A stretch of 64,000 nt of DNA from Drosophila pseudoobscura. Its lineage: Eukaryota > Arthropoda > Insecta > Diptera > Drosophilidae. Numbering within the stretch: position 1 is the stretch's first letter; the number at the start of each line of letters is the position of its first letter. Positions 22,936 to 34,345 of the stretch are shown here, one piece after another. Location: assembly GCF_009870125.1 (NCBI RefSeq), contig NC_046683.1, forward strand, positions 28,610,129 to 28,674,128, given 5' to 3'. A program made the position numbers and the translations under genes. The notes under the pieces are model-generated. The model was not told where the DNA came from. It was given only the letters and a program-made list of their open reading frames with translations, and did no database searches.

Positions 22936-23072
22936 AGTAACATATCAAATGTTTCCAGAAAGTTGTTTTTAAATTGGTTATAATTTTCTGAAGTGTCGAG
23001 CCGAATGAATGTGTCTGCCTCTGAATTTGGTGTCATAATAAACGCTCTAATTTTGTAATCCACAATCCAGCG

Positions 23073-23837
23073 TCATGGTCCCTCGGATTCGAGAATGGGA
23101 CCATTGCACGGATCACTTCTTTGATTCTGAAAGGGTTCACTGGGTTTTTTTTCCCGGCCTCGGATGGTGTCTCTTGACGTTGGATATATCTGGGCGGTAG
23201 GAAGAACTCCAGAAATTCCCTTCGGAAATCTGGGTAGCTCGGGCATGATCACTCGTCGTGGTCCCTGTAACAACGGCAGCTGCAGGTCACTCGTCGTTGG
23301 CTCGGCCACTCCCAGTGTGTGGAAATTTGGTGTCTTGGTCCCTGGAGACGTTGATCGCCTCAACTGGAGGTTCTTTTGATCCAGCTCGTCCTCCGTTTTG
23401 TCTCGATTTTCTAGTCCGGGTGACGTGGCTGGGCTTCGATGATCCCTGGGGCTCGGGACGTTGCCAAAGTGCGTGTTCAGCTCTTCAAGCCGGGCCTGTA
23501 CTATTTTCGAGTGTGCATTGCGTGCGGTGAAAGCAGAGATCCGGCTGCGTAGCTCTTCCACGGTGCTGGTCTCTCCGAGTTCCTACGCCCTGGCCAAGCT
23601 CTGCAGCTCGTCCTTCCTTCGGGATGCTCTCCAGCGAGTCGGTGCGCTTGTGCAGGGCCTTGTGGGTACTGTCCTGAGGAATTTAATATCCTTGGATACG
23701 GTCGGACTACGAGGCAGAGGGCTCTGCCGCCAGCTGCGTCGCTGCTGTTTCTGTGTCTCCGTGTCGCTGTTGTAGCCCTGTTGTGGGCCAAAAACTCTGT
23801 CGCGTGCCAAAATTGTAACCTTTTCATGCTCTTTCAC
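23073..23837 (-). pseudogene. LTR-retrotransposon gag-like fragment (gypsy-like?)
   Basis: Two minus-strand frames, 23837-23583 and 23561-23073, look like one broken protein. The first ends DELQSLARA, the next begins with GETSTVEELRSRISAF, and a TAG lies between them. The combined pattern resembles the SAP-like helix-turn-helix found at the N-terminus of some gypsy-group gag proteins. The rest is Pro/Ser/Arg-rich (ELPRFPKGISGVLPT). No nucleocapsid knuckles or pol were seen. Identity uncertain; it could also be another retroelement's ORF1. Confidence 0.35.
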
Positions 23838-24299
23838 TGGGCATTTTTGTCACGCTGCTCTGGCTGCGTTTCCCCTCTTTTCGACGTGAGCTGCTGTTTC
23901 CCCTTTGGTGTGGCGTGGGAGTGAGATCGCTCCAGCCCTGGCTCTCTCTAGGCTTTTATTTCCCCTTCGTATAGCGTAGATTAGATCCCAAAGGTGGGGT
24001 CTGCTGCTAGTGATACTCCCCGTGGTTAATGTTGGATCTGTTTCCGTTTTTTACCCCACCCATTGTGTTAAACGACGACTCACCATTGGTGTTTTCCTTA
24101 AGGCTATTAAGTATCATTATTACTATCATGCAAAATGTTTATAGCTAGATTTTCGATTTACGCAGTCTACTTTAAAGTAATACGTTTGTTATTTTTTTTA
24201 TTTAAAGCTACAAAATGCTAATCAAAAAAAAGGATATACATATGTATATGTGTAGGGCCATTTGGCATATAATCTGTATTATAATGATTATTAGGATCG
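23838..24299 (-). other. Possible LTR then AT-rich filler
   Basis: Upstream (on the minus strand) of the gag-like fragment. Holds GGGGAAATAAAAGCC (a possible poly(A) signal region) near 23965 and ends toward the gag with GGTTACA then TTTTGGCACGCGAC, which could be an LTR end plus primer site, but I cannot match a tRNA. 24120-24300 is AT-rich and shows nothing. Confidence 0.25.
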
Positions 24300-24803
24300 A
24301 ATCGGTCTGGTCTGATGAGCTTCTGAGGTGGCTCAAAGGGGGCCTAGCTGAGGCCACCGGACGGGTCGCAGGTTACGGATAGGGAACGACCTACCTAAAT
24401 ACAGGTCATATAGGTAGGTCAGCTGCGAATAATCGGACATCCGTAGGGAGAGTACCGAAAATAAGCAGCCCCGGACAGCCAGCGGGTGTTCGCGAAGTAG
24501 CAACACTGACGATGCGCTTGTGGTGCCGCCTCGTATAAGTAGCTCACACACTCCCCTATCCCTACACACTACCTACCCACATCCCAACCCCCACATTCAG
24601 CTCACACCGGGCCGGACTAAGAGTGTTATTCGACCCGTGCCGAAAGTCAGCCTGGCTAGGGGCCCGGTATATAAAACTAGCCCAGTCGTTAACGGAGAGC
24701 TCAGGGACTTGGCAGCCCCCTGTTCTAAGTATGCCTTATCCGGGCAACGTGGATCTCTGCCCGGACGGACCGTACCCCTTCTCTGCAGCTCGTGGGAAAA
24801 GAA
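24300..24803 (+). other. LOA-like LINE 5' UTR
   Basis: GC-richer than the preceding AT-rich DNA and directly upstream of ORF1. No recognisable motifs, and the transcription start cannot be placed. The upstream limit is inferred from the composition change. Confidence 0.4.
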
Positions 24804-26240
24804 TGGAAGATTTTAAAAACAAACCAAATGAGTCTGGCACTCCCCAAATGCCAACAGGGAGCAATCCCAAACAGGGGAAGGCAGCGGCCCAAAGGCCTGG
24901 CCCGACCCGCAAATCAGCAGGGAAAACCTGCGCGGCGGAAGATGCTAGGGAGAGCCCAAAGAGGTCCCATCCCGGTGTCGGGGTGGGTGGTGAATTGGCT
25001 CCCAAAACCGATACCTTGGCAGAGTGGCTATGCAATCCTGCGGCTGCTCTGCCTGCTGGTAAAGTGGCGGGTGATGAGTCCAACTAGTGAGTCTACTAGT
25101 GTCCAAGCCAAATCTTTTACATATGCCGATAGAAGGAGTGCTGGCAATATACTCCGTCGGCAGAACGCAAGCCAGATGTCCAGCCCAACGGGCAAATGGA
25201 TAAAGAAGGTTGAGTGGGCCTCGAAGATGCTGCCGAACTTTGGCAAGGAAGCACCGAAGAAGGAAGCCCCTCAGCCAAAAAGGCAACGCTCGCAAGAGAC
25301 TCCGGGGCCGACACCGAAGCGCTCCAGAGTACTGCCTAACACATCATTCGCGCAGATTGCCAGAGAAAGGACGCTGATTGGCGTCCTGGACAAAGGCAGC
25401 GCGGACTCCCGGATCCCTAGGAACCAGTGGAAGTGGGTGGAAGCGGCACTGGCCGACCGCTGCTTCGAGCTGCTGGAAAAGCAGCCTGGACCACCCCCCC
25501 ACCCCCGTCTGTAAAGACATGGGCTGGTACCAGGGCTGCATAAAAAACGTAGCCTGTGAAGACGAGCGCTCCGTACAGCTGTACAAAGCAGCGGTAGCGC
25601 AAGTCGGGGAAGTCTACCCAGGGGCGAAGCTCGTCGCTGTAGACTGGAGCGAAGTGCCCAGTAGACCAAGTGCGAGAGTCTGGGTGCCCGCCTCCATGAA
25701 GGAGCCGGAACGCATCCTACAAATGTTGCAAAGATGCCACCCCCACCTCCCAACAGCGGATTGGAAGGTGGTCAAAGTTGAGACGACACAGGGCCCCACA
25801 AACCAGGCGGTGGTCGTCTTCAACAAAGAATCGCTGGCCCCGATTGAGGCACCCAAAGGCGAGCTCAATTTTGGGTTCAGCTCTGGGACCGTAAAAGTCT
25901 ACAAGTCGGATGCGGCGGCCGGGGCACGTCCTGTCGACAAGCCAGTCGAGCAGGACGCTGCCTCGGAGATCGAAGCACCCGACGATCACACAGAGATAGA
26001 CCCAGAGGGCTACTCCACCGATGGCACGCTGAGATGCGACTTCGAGGCGATGTGTTGCCACGAGGAAGTCGAGGACGATCCGGATGCCGACATTACAGTG
26101 GTGGAGAACACTAAGGATGTCCTTGAGGCTCCTTCAGATCAATCTCCACCACTATATAGCAGCATCCGCTGCTCTTATACTCCGCCTCGAAGAGAGCGAC
26201 GTAGACGTAGCCCTGATCCAGGAACCTTGGATAGTGGGAG
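24804..26240 (+). pseudogene. LOA-like LINE ORF1 (DUF4780-like), frameshifted
   Basis: The frame starts at the ATG at 24804 (MEDFKNKPNESGT), a polar Pro/Lys-rich N-terminus that stops at 25087. It continues in another frame through KKVEWASKMLPNF, a basic stretch (PKRQRSQETPGPTPKRSRV) and SFAQIARERTLIGVLD to about 25490, then in a third frame (WYQGCIKNVACEDERSVQLY) through VGEVYPGAKL, SARVWVP, WKVVKVE and LNFGFSSGTVKVY. That block fits the DUF4780 region of LOA/Jockey-type ORF1, probably RNA binding. The second shift is in a C-rich tract at 25493-25507, a likely slippage site. An acidic tail follows, and ORF2 starts inside it at 26116. Confidence 0.65.
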
Positions 26241-29200
26241 ACAAGGTTTGTGGACTAGGGTCGAAGGAGTACAAGATAATTGTAGCTCAACATGAAGGTA
26301 AAACCCGCACCTGCATTCTCGCCAGAAAGCACCTTAATATCTTTCTGCTCCATAATTATAGCGATAGCGACAACACGCCGTAGAGCTATAATCAAGCATA
26401 GAGCTGAAAGGGACACATCTAAGGCTGATGTCGTCCTACATGGCCCATGAGGGAAACGATCCTCCCAACGACCTTGTTTGCAAACTAGCCAGCGACAGCG
26501 AGAGGTCGGACAGAAACCTATTAATAGGTTGCGATGCCAACGCTCACCACACTCAATGGGGGAGCTCGAACACAAATGTAAGGGGTGAGTCACTTTTCAG
26601 CTTCATCCTTAACTCAAATCTATTTATTTGTAATCTGGGCAACGACCCCGCATTTATAATTAAAAATCGACAGGATGTTATTGACATCACCCTAGTCTTC
26701 CAACCTGTTAGACATAGTCAAGCGTTGGCAAGTCCTTGATGACCACTCTTTCTCTGACCACAGATACATCGAGACCACACTATCCCTCGAGTGTCCGAAA
26801 CCTAAGGACTATATTAATCCCAGGAAAGCCATCTGGGAAAAATATAGCTCAGCCCTGGAGGACTTACTCCCCTCCAAAGCACCATCATGCCCTGACACAA
26901 AAGACGACCTAGATCGCCTAGTGAACTGCTTCACGAAGCATGCAACAAAGACTTCGCGGCAGCATGCCCCTCTAGCAAACCTAGGGGGAAAAAAAAACCC
27001 CCCTGGTGGTCAAAACAAATAGATATCCTACGTAAAAGCTGCAGGACCCTCTTCAACAGGGCCAAAAGCGCGAACGAGGAGAGCCACTGGGCAGACTACA
27101 AAATCTGTCTGTCACTATATAAAAAGGAAACAAGGAAAGCCAAAAGGGCCTCTTGGCAAAAATTTTGCTCGGAAATTGAGGAAACGTCAGAGGCCGCAAG
27201 GCTTCGCAAGATTCTCTCAAAAACTAACCCCTCGGTAGGGTATCTTAAAAAGAATGACGGCACGTGGACCAACTCCAGTGAGGAGTCCCTGCACATTCTA
27301 CTAAACACGTATTTCCCAGGGTGCACAACTATCGAGACAGTACATCTCCCAGGAGAGGGACCGGTAACCTCGATGGATCACATCCTCACAAAACGTAACA
27401 TAAGCTGGGCAATAAACAGCTTCAACCCGTTCAAATCGCCAGGCCCAGACCAGGTAATCCCGGCCCAACTTCAGAAGGCCGGGGATACGGCCATCAACTG
27501 GCTACAAGGTATCTTCAGGAAGATACTGGCTGTGGGTACAATCCCGCAAACATGGCTTAAGGCAAAGATAGTCTTCATTCCCAAAGCTGGGAAAGCCTCG
27601 CACTCAGCTGCAAAAGACTTTAGACCAATCAGCCTATCGTCCTTCCTCCTCAAAACCTTTGAGAGACTCGTCGGGCTGCAACTGAGGACAACTATACACC
27701 CTCAGTTGCTGTCTGGCGCACAGCATGCCTACCGGAAAGGAAAATCCACGGAAACGGCTCTTCATGAAGTGATCTCAGCGGTAGAGAAATCTCTGCATCA
27801 CAAAGAGTACTCACTCATAGCCTTTCTCGATATTGAGGGAGCTTTCATCAACGTTGTACCGGGCGCCATTACAGAAGCCCTGACCGACCTGGGGGTGGAC
27901 CGTCACTTGGTGATGCTCATTGATCAATTGCTCACATGCAGGACGGTGACATCATCGATGGGATCGTCCGCCCAGTCAAGGTATGTCAACAGAGGCACCC
28001 CGCAAGGTGGTGTCCTGTCTCCTCTTCTGTGGAACATAGCAGTCAACAAGATTCTATGTGACCTAGAAGGGGGGGGCTGCAAAGTCGTGGCCTATGCGGA
28101 CGACGTTGCGATTATCTTCTCGGGGAAATACCCCCAAACACTGTGCGACTTAATGTCCACAAAGCTAGCGCAACTGTCGGATTGGACAGAATCGCGCGGT
28201 CTGGGAGTAAATCCCTCAAAAACGGAACTCGTACTATTCACAAATAAATACAAGGTCCCGCCCCTCCACCCTCCAATACTGCAAGGATGCAGGCTCTCCT
28301 TTAGCGACAGTGCCAGTTACTTAGGGTTGGTAATTGACAAGAAGCTTAGCTGGAACCTGAATGTTAAAGACAGAGTGAAGAAGGCAATGACTGCACTCTA
28401 CACATGCAAAAAAGCTATTGGGCTAAGATTGGGGTATGATCCCAAGCATAGTCCAATGGATATATCAAGCTATAGTTAGACCAATACTACTCTACGGAGT
28501 TACGGTGTGGTGGCCGGCCCTATCAAAAAGGGCGATCACCAAGCAACTGGGCAAAGTCCAGCGGACTGCCGCCCTATATATCAGCGGAGCTCTTCGCACC
28601 ACCCCAAATTATGCGCTAAATGCCATCCTATACCTACAGAGCCTATACCTACAATACGTCTAAGAGACTCAGATCAATGGGTGACACAGCGCATAGGTCA
28701 CTCAGCCATATTAAATAATAGCAATACCGTCCCCTCAAAAACAGACTACCAAGTTCCAAGAGAGTACGCAGTCACTCCCTTCGACACAATCATGCCTCAC
28801 AGAGACGAATGGCTCGAGGGACTCCCAGGCCCAGATGGGGTCATAAACATCTTCACAGATGGATCAAAGCAGGACGACAGAGTCGGAGGGGGAATCTACT
28901 CTGAACAGCTAAACATAAGGCATTCCTTCAGGCTCCCAGATCATTGCAGTGTCTTTCAAGCGGGAGTCATAGCAATCAGGGAGGCTCTAGACTGCCTACA
29001 AGCGGCTGGCGTCACGGCAACCAAGCTAAACATTTATAGCGACAGCCAGGCTGCGATCAAATCGCTAAACGCGATTTCCTCGAACTCGGCCACCGTGGCA
29101 GACTGCTGCAAATCTCTGCACGAGATGGCTCAGCAATTTGCTATTAGACTGATTTGGGTCCCAGGCCACCGGGACATCGACGGCAACTGTATAGCGGACA

Positions 29201-29640
29201 AACTGGCCAGATCTGGCACTACAATCCCCCTTCTCCAAGACAAGGAGGATATCTGTATGCCAATGGCCACCTGTAAGCTTATTATAAGGGAGCAATACAA
29301 GCGACTAACAAACGATATGTGGCAAACAGTGCCACGATGTCGCACAACTCGGCAAACATGGCCGACCATGGACATGAAGCGCACCTCCAAGCTCCTCAAC
29401 TTAATCAGGAAAAGGTGCAGCGTAGTCACACGTTCCCTCACGGGACACTGGCTAATAGGCACCCACGCTAACAGGCTGGGGGCCCCACAAAACGATTTTT
29501 TTCGCTGCTGTAGAGACGAGGAAGAGGAGGAGACAGTGGAACATCTGTTCTGCTCCTGCCCAGCTCTCAGCAGAAGAAGGCTACAGCACCTGGGCTCAGC
29601 CTTTCTGTCCAACTGTGTGAGGATATCTCACCTGCAAAGT
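26116..29640 (+). pseudogene. LOA-like LINE ORF2: endonuclease-RT-RNase H, frameshifted
   Basis: Starts at MSLRLLQINLHH (26116), overlapping the end of ORF1 as in related LINEs. Endonuclease: VALIQEPW (Glu) and, after a shift near 26385, LIGCDANAHHTQWG (Asp/Asn). More shifts occur near 26735 and 26990. RT 27000-28430: SPGPDQVIPAQL, AYRKGKSTETAL, AFLDIEGAFINV, NRGTPQGGVLSPLLW, VVAYADDVAI, VNPSKTELVLF. A shift near 28435 leads to QAIVRPILLYG, and another near 28650 leads back to the RNase H frame with IFTDGSKQDD, FQAGVIAIREAL, IYSDSQAAI and WVPGHRDIDGNCIAD. The catalytic Glu after FQA is Gly here, so RNase H would be inactive even with the frame restored. The tail has EHLFCSCPALS. Truncated at about 29598-29640 by the palindrome edge. 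Confidence 0.85.
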
Positions 29641-30021
29641 CGAATCCCTCGTGACGCAGCTGACTGCGTCGCACGCCGATCTTCTTTCTGTCGGTCGTAA
29701 TTATTCGATTTGCTCTCCGTTGCGCAGGAAAAGTTTTTTAGAATATTGCCGCGCCGGGCAACGCCTCCAACGGGCGGGTGTTAAACTACGAGAGCTAGCG
29801 ATAAAAAACTTGTACCGCTTCAGTGTTTTTTCCGCTGCCTTTGTTTTCGTTCTTCCTTTTTCCTGCCTTTATCTGCCGTTCGCCCTAATTAACCCTTTGC
29901 TCAGCGCTGTTAATGTTTGTGCTGTTAACGCAGTGATATTCAGGGCTGTTAGGCGCAGTGATATTCAGGACTGTTAGGCGCAGTGATATTTAGAGCTGCC
30001 GCTGCGGTTTCTGCCGTAACA
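29598..30021 (-). repeat. BEL-A LTR (left arm, minus strand)
   Basis: Mirror image of the BEL-A 5' LTR at 46947-47370, beginning TGTTACGGC at 30021 on the minus strand. Only the LTR and the first bases of the leader survive; the rest of BEL-A is replaced by the LOA-like LINE. The 25-bp tandem repeat TCACTGCGCCTAACAG is visible at about 29935-29990. Confidence 0.75.
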
Positions 30022-30948
30022 ATTGTATATATGACATCCATTTATGACATATGTAAGTATTTAATCAACTGCAAAAGAAAAATCTGGCCTTATAGGAAAA
30101 AATAGAGTGATAGCGAGAGAAATACATATATGCTTTAATGCGATTATATTTGCAAAAGCCCATTAATAAAATAACAAATTGTATATGGACGGCACCCCGC
30201 TAAAGACTGCGTGTATGTTGTAGGATTCTGGTACGGTTTCAGCTGCTCAAGAGCTGCTCAGCGGAGCCGCGATCATTCGCAAATGAAAAATAGCTTAAAA
30301 TATATATTAAATACCAGGAGCGGTGCTCCCGAACCAAGAAGCGTCGAACGAAAACTGAAATGGAATTTGCTCGTAATGCAATATCTTGCTAACTGCATGT
30401 CTTTGATCAAATTCATGGTTTTCGGTCAGTTAGCAAAATGTCTCATAATAACAAGAAAATTGCAAAGGTTGTTATTGCAGACCTTAATAGCCTTTGCACA
30501 CTGCCCACCATCCATTTCTGGGATGCTCCTTAAGGTTTTGCCGTTCCACAATCTGTCTTGGAAGTTCCTATGCGCAATTTTCTATGCGATATTTAGCTGA
30601 TAGTGAATAGCAATAAAAAATAGTTCGTTGCTAGGCATATGTAGCGTCATTTGAATATTAATAATTGTTATTAGGATAGTATTTCATGAAGTCTAGTGTA
30701 AGTTAGGCTAGGGCAAAGCGGGAGCGCAATAAAAGCTCGTTCTCTCGCTCTTGGCGAATTCGCCCCGCTTTGCCACCGTAGGTAAGGTAGGCTTAGAAGA
30801 AATTGTTTGAATATATGAAAAGAAGTCGAGAAAAACCCTTGAAATCGAACGCACGCATCCCTTTTCTTTTCGTCGTATTAAAATAAAAAAAATTGCAGTC
30901 ACCCAAAATTTCGGTATTGTTATTTAGAAAAACTATTCTAAAATTTCA
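30022..30948 (+). repeat. BEL-B 5' LTR region (left arm)
   Basis: The LTR must end just before the primer site at 30949. Its start is not certain; candidates are TG dinucleotides between 30180 and 30640, because no 3' LTR survives for comparison. It holds a TATA-like stretch near 30300, a small GGAGCGGTGCTCC hairpin, and AATAAAA signals near 30729. The open frame 30211-30600 is preserved in both arms only because they are duplicates; I do not consider it a gene. Confidence 0.5.
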
Positions 30949-30969
30949 TGGCGCCCCCGGGTGGACTCG
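30949..30969 (+). other. BEL-B primer binding site (tRNA-Asn)
   Basis: TGGCGCCCCCGGGTGGACTC is complementary to the CCA-terminated 3' end of Drosophila cytosolic tRNA-Asn (recalled, not looked up). It marks the LTR/leader border. The mirror site is at 45999-46019. Confidence 0.75.
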
Positions 30970-31309
30970 CAATTTAAACGTATATATTAATTCAAGTGGA
31001 AAGGCAAAAAAGTGACAGTGACACAGTGAAGATACATACATAAATAGCCAAATCTATTGTACATTCATACATACATGTACATGCATATGTGCTGCAGCTA
31101 AATTGCCAAGAGTGACCGCGACGTGTGTGAAAATAACTAAACAAACCAAACTAAAAATCACCGCGTCGGTCGTGCAATACCCTGTCTGCAGCTACATATA
31201 CAAGAGGAGAGTACAGCACCTGGAATTTCCTATCTTCCCAAGAGGTATTTGTGCAAAAAATTGAAAGCTCGAGTGAAGACGAAATGATTAAAAAACTCGC
31301 AATAATTGT
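30970..31309 (+). other. BEL-B leader, first part
   Basis: Non-coding leader between the primer site and gag. It continues at 34729-35170 after the BEL-C insertion. The right arm shows the uninterrupted leader (45217-45998). Confidence 0.7.
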
Positions 31310-31680
31310 TGTGGAGATAATGTTTTTTATCCCCAATCGGCCGACAAATTATTTCAATTAAATAAAACTCGGCGCAGAAATAAAATTGCGATATGTTCTT
31401 TAATGCGTGACATCCAAATTGCAAGTGTGGCTTGCCTGCCCTTTACATTGCCGCTCCGATCGCTAAGCGCAGCTTCGCTCGGCCGACGTCGGTAGGCAGA
31501 CGCAAAGCGGAGATAGCGAAGAGCGAGCTGGCAGAGAGCGTTTAGCAGGGCAAGCAAGCGCAAAGCTTTAACAAACAAATGAGTGACATAGACATAAGTA
31601 ACAAACAAAATAAGCGGCTGAGGGCCAAGAATTAGGTGCTATTTGATAAGCAGCTAATCGGCTGCGTTCTGCTCCGAACA
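31310..31680 (-). repeat. BEL-C 3' LTR
   Basis: 371 bp. On the minus strand it starts TGTTCGGAGCAG at 31680 and ends CTCCACA at 31310. It encodes the last codons and the stop of the gag-protease ORF. Confidence 0.92.
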
Positions 31681-33990
31681 TTCACCCCCCGTTGGAAGGC
31701 AAAGGCTTTCAACAGATCCATCCTGAAGGGGCAGAACCGCTATTTTTCCAACGGCCCTCTTGAAGATGCTTGCTTGGGCGCAGGTGGCGGCTACGCTGGG
31801 ATGATCGTCGAACGCAGCAATCGGCGCTTCTTTACGAAGGCGGCTTGTCGTGATTGAGTCTTGATCATCGGGAACCTCTGTAATTGCATAGAATGGCAGG
31901 AAATTTGGCAATGTAGAAATTGTTGAAAGTTGAATTTCATTTAGCGTGGATATATAGGTTTTTAATATATCGAAAAGTTCGCGCTGCAGTTCCTGATTCT
32001 CCGATCGCAGTTTTTCCACTTGCACCTGGCACTCGAGCAGCTGCTTCCTGCATTGCTGCTCTAAGTTTTGGTACTCCAGCGTTGTGGGCCGAAAATCGTC
32101 ATTAGAGATGTAGGAGGAATTTTCAAAAGCGGCTAAAACTGCACGCTTATTCTCCGAGCTATCAATGCTTCCTGACACTATCCAACCAAGTTTTGTCTCC
32201 TGCAATGTTGGCAATTGGTCTGATAGTCGAATCTGTCCGACGCACATTAAATCGAAGAACAAACCACCACCTATCAACAGATCGATACGCTGGGGCTTGG
32301 AGAAATTAGGATCAGCTAGTTTTAGATTATTCGGCATGGGCCAATCCTTTGCGTCTAGGCTGAAGTTAGGCTGCATTTCCGTAATTGAGTTGGTGACAAT
32401 TGCAGCGAAGGAAGCTCGATAGCTTGCGTCCTGGGATTGTACAACTATATGTACAGACTTGCTCGAAGGTAGAATGGAATCTCCGATTCCGGAGATGTGA
32501 ACATAAGACGAGCGATGATCCAACTGCAACTGATCAGCAAGTCTAGATGTTACAAAGTTTGCCTGTGACGCAGAATCCAAAATGGCACGACATGGGATAA
32601 GTGCTCCATAACGATCTGTTACATGGACGAGGGCAGTAGGTAGCAACACGTTCTGGCTAGGCTGAGATTTCTGGCTCGAGGGGGGAGGGCTGGTATATTT
32701 GCTTGCAACTAGGGCACTTGCAGGATCATGCTGGGTCGGTTCCGTGCTCGGCGACGGCAACTCAGCGTCAGCGCCCGACTGCATGTGGAGCAGAGTGTGA
32801 TGCTTGGCTTGGCAATTTCTACATGCCCCTGACTTGCAGCGTTGCAATGAATGGCCTTTGTTGAGGCAGTTTAGACACAAATGGCGCTTCTTCACCTCCT
32901 TGTATCGAGAAAAGACAGGAAGATCTAGAAATGCCTGGCATCGGGATATGTAGTGATCAGAAGATTTGCAATACTTGCATGTTGAGCTAGTATGATCGTT
33001 AATGGAGGTGATTAGGGTGCTAGGTTTACTTTCTCCCACCTGCTGGCTAGGAATTGTTACCATAGCCGATCCCAAATTTTCCAGCATCCGACATCTTGCT
33101 TCCAAGAATGTGGCCATGCTTGACCACCTGGGCAATCCTGACGTCGGCAAGCTCTCCTCCCATTTCTCCTTGGTCTTGTGGTCCAATTTCGTGCCTATGA
33201 TGAAGATCAGCAACCCATCGGAAATCTCCTGCGGGGTCGCCAAGGTCTGCAGTGCACGCAAGTGCGAATTGATTTTATCGCTGAGCGCGCGCAAGCCGAT
33301 AGCCGAGCCCTTCTCCACCCCTTGCAGCCCGAAAATAGCCTTGACGTGTGCCTGAAAATGCAACATTAGTAAATTCAACGCCTTGTCGTAATTCTCCTCA
33401 GAAAGTTCCAAGGAACGAATCGTATCCAGCGCAGCACCATCTAGACATCCACGCAGATATTGGAATTTTTCGATGATTGGGATACGATGGTCTTTGTGCA
33501 CCATTGTCGAGAACATTGAGTGGAATTCTGGCCAATCCATGTAGCTCCCACCGAATCGCGGAAGCTGCAACTCGGGCATTCGAGAACGGCCTATACTACT
33601 ATAGCCGAACAACGACGAATTCCCCTCGAGAGTATGCCGAGCTGTTGAATTGGCAACATTTACCGTGCGCGCAGCCATCAACTCCCGCGAAAGCCTGGAC
33701 CTAACCTTGACGTAAACATTCGAAAAGTCCAGCCGGGCATCATGGGCTAACTGCAGGAAATCCAACCTTTCAAGGCTCGTTTGAGCGGCATCGAAATCCG
33801 CATTCATTCGCTCAATTTGCTCTAAGCGAGCTTGAAGTTCTGCCTCATCTAACTCGGCAAGCTCTTCCTTGGTGAGAAAGCGATCCATGGCCTTTAGTTG
33901 GCGCGCGACGGACTCGGCCTTGTGCTTGTAGAAATCAACATCACTCGGCATTGCTGCGTTCGCGACATTGGTAGGCTCAGGTGCTGCCAT
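31654..33990 (-). CDS. BEL-C gag-protease polyprotein, intact, pol deleted
   Basis: An uninterrupted 778-residue frame from the ATG at 33990. Residues 1-140 are helical (RLEQIERMNADFDAAQTSL). At about 140-310 is the BEL/Pao gag core (LQLPRFGGSYMDWPEFHSMF, IIEKFQYLRGCLDGAAL). At about 340-400 are zinc knuckles (CKYCKSSDHYISRC, CLNCLNKGHSLQRC, CRNCQAKHH). At about 460-520 is an aspartic protease (CRAILDSASQANFV, the DSA form usual in this group). The pre-RT segment KLGWIVSG is present, then instead of RT comes a coiled coil (LEQQCRKQLLECQVQVEKL) and a tail FKRAVGKIAVLPLQ resembling the pol C-terminus. This looks like an in-frame deletion from before RT to after integrase. It would form particles and process itself, but not copy itself. 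Starts and ends agree with the element; the stop lies in the 3' LTR. Confidence 0.88.
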   Translation of the reverse strand: MAAPEPTNVANAAMPSDVDFYKHKAESVARQLKAMDRFLTKEELAELDEAELQARLEQIERMNADFDAAQTSLERLDFLQLAHDARLDFSNVYVKVRSRLSRELMAARTVNVANSTARHTLEGNSSLFGYSSIGRSRMPELQLPRFGGSYMDWPEFHSMFSTMVHKDHRIPIIEKFQYLRGCLDGAALDTIRSLELSEENYDKALNLLMLHFQAHVKAIFGLQGVEKGSAIGLRALSDKINSHLRALQTLATPQEISDGLLIFIIGTKLDHKTKEKWEESLPTSGLPRWSSMATFLEARCRMLENLGSAMVTIPSQQVGESKPSTLITSINDHTSSTCKYCKSSDHYISRCQAFLDLPVFSRYKEVKKRHLCLNCLNKGHSLQRCKSGACRNCQAKHHTLLHMQSGADAELPSPSTEPTQHDPASALVASKYTSPPPSSQKSQPSQNVLLPTALVHVTDRYGALIPCRAILDSASQANFVTSRLADQLQLDHRSSYVHISGIGDSILPSSKSVHIVVQSQDASYRASFAAIVTNSITEMQPNFSLDAKDWPMPNNLKLADPNFSKPQRIDLLIGGGLFFDLMCVGQIRLSDQLPTLQETKLGWIVSGSIDSSENKRAVLAAFENSSYISNDDFRPTTLEYQNLEQQCRKQLLECQVQVEKLRSENQELQRELFDILKTYISTLNEIQLSTISTLPNFLPFYAITEVPDDQDSITTSRLRKEAPIAAFDDHPSVAATCAQASIFKRAVGKIAVLPLQDGSVESLCLPTGGECSEQNAAD
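31681..31692 (-). other. BEL-C polypurine tract
   Basis: On the minus strand ACGGGGGGTGAA lies immediately before the 3' LTR, the expected place for second-strand priming. It is also coding for the end of the ORF (Thr-Gly-Gly-Glu). Confidence 0.75.
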
Positions 33991-34327
33991 GTTGAGGTTT
34001 TAAAAGAGTCACTCAGCACGACCGAAAAAAACACCCTGTATACGTATAAACGTGCGAACCGAAAGCAAAGGGATTACAGCTAATGCCTTTAGCTGTGCGG
34101 CTGTGCGAGCTGTCCGATTCCGCTTTGTACTCCGCTTGTGTGTATTAGTGAGTTCGCTGCACTGCACTGACCGAATTGTCGCGACAGAGAAATTAATAGC
34201 CAGCAATGCGTGTATGTAGGTGTATGTAAGTATGTTTTAGCACCGAATTGTGCTTAACCGCCGAAAATTTGTTAAGGCTAACGAATGTCGATCGCGAATG
34301 ATAATTAATTGACACTGCAACTCAGAG

Positions 34328-34345
34328 ATCACGTCGGGGTCACCA
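34328..34345 (-). other. BEL-C primer binding site (tRNA-Trp)
   Basis: On the minus strand TGGTGACCCCGACGTGAT follows the 5' LTR after seven bases. It is complementary to the CCA-ended 3' terminus of insect tRNA-Trp (recalled sequence). It differs from BEL-B, which uses tRNA-Asn. Confidence 0.75.

Noticed and set aside
30211..30600. 129-codon ORF conserved in both palindrome arms
   Set aside because: Conservation follows from the duplication itself. It lies in the BEL-B LTR region and resembles no protein.
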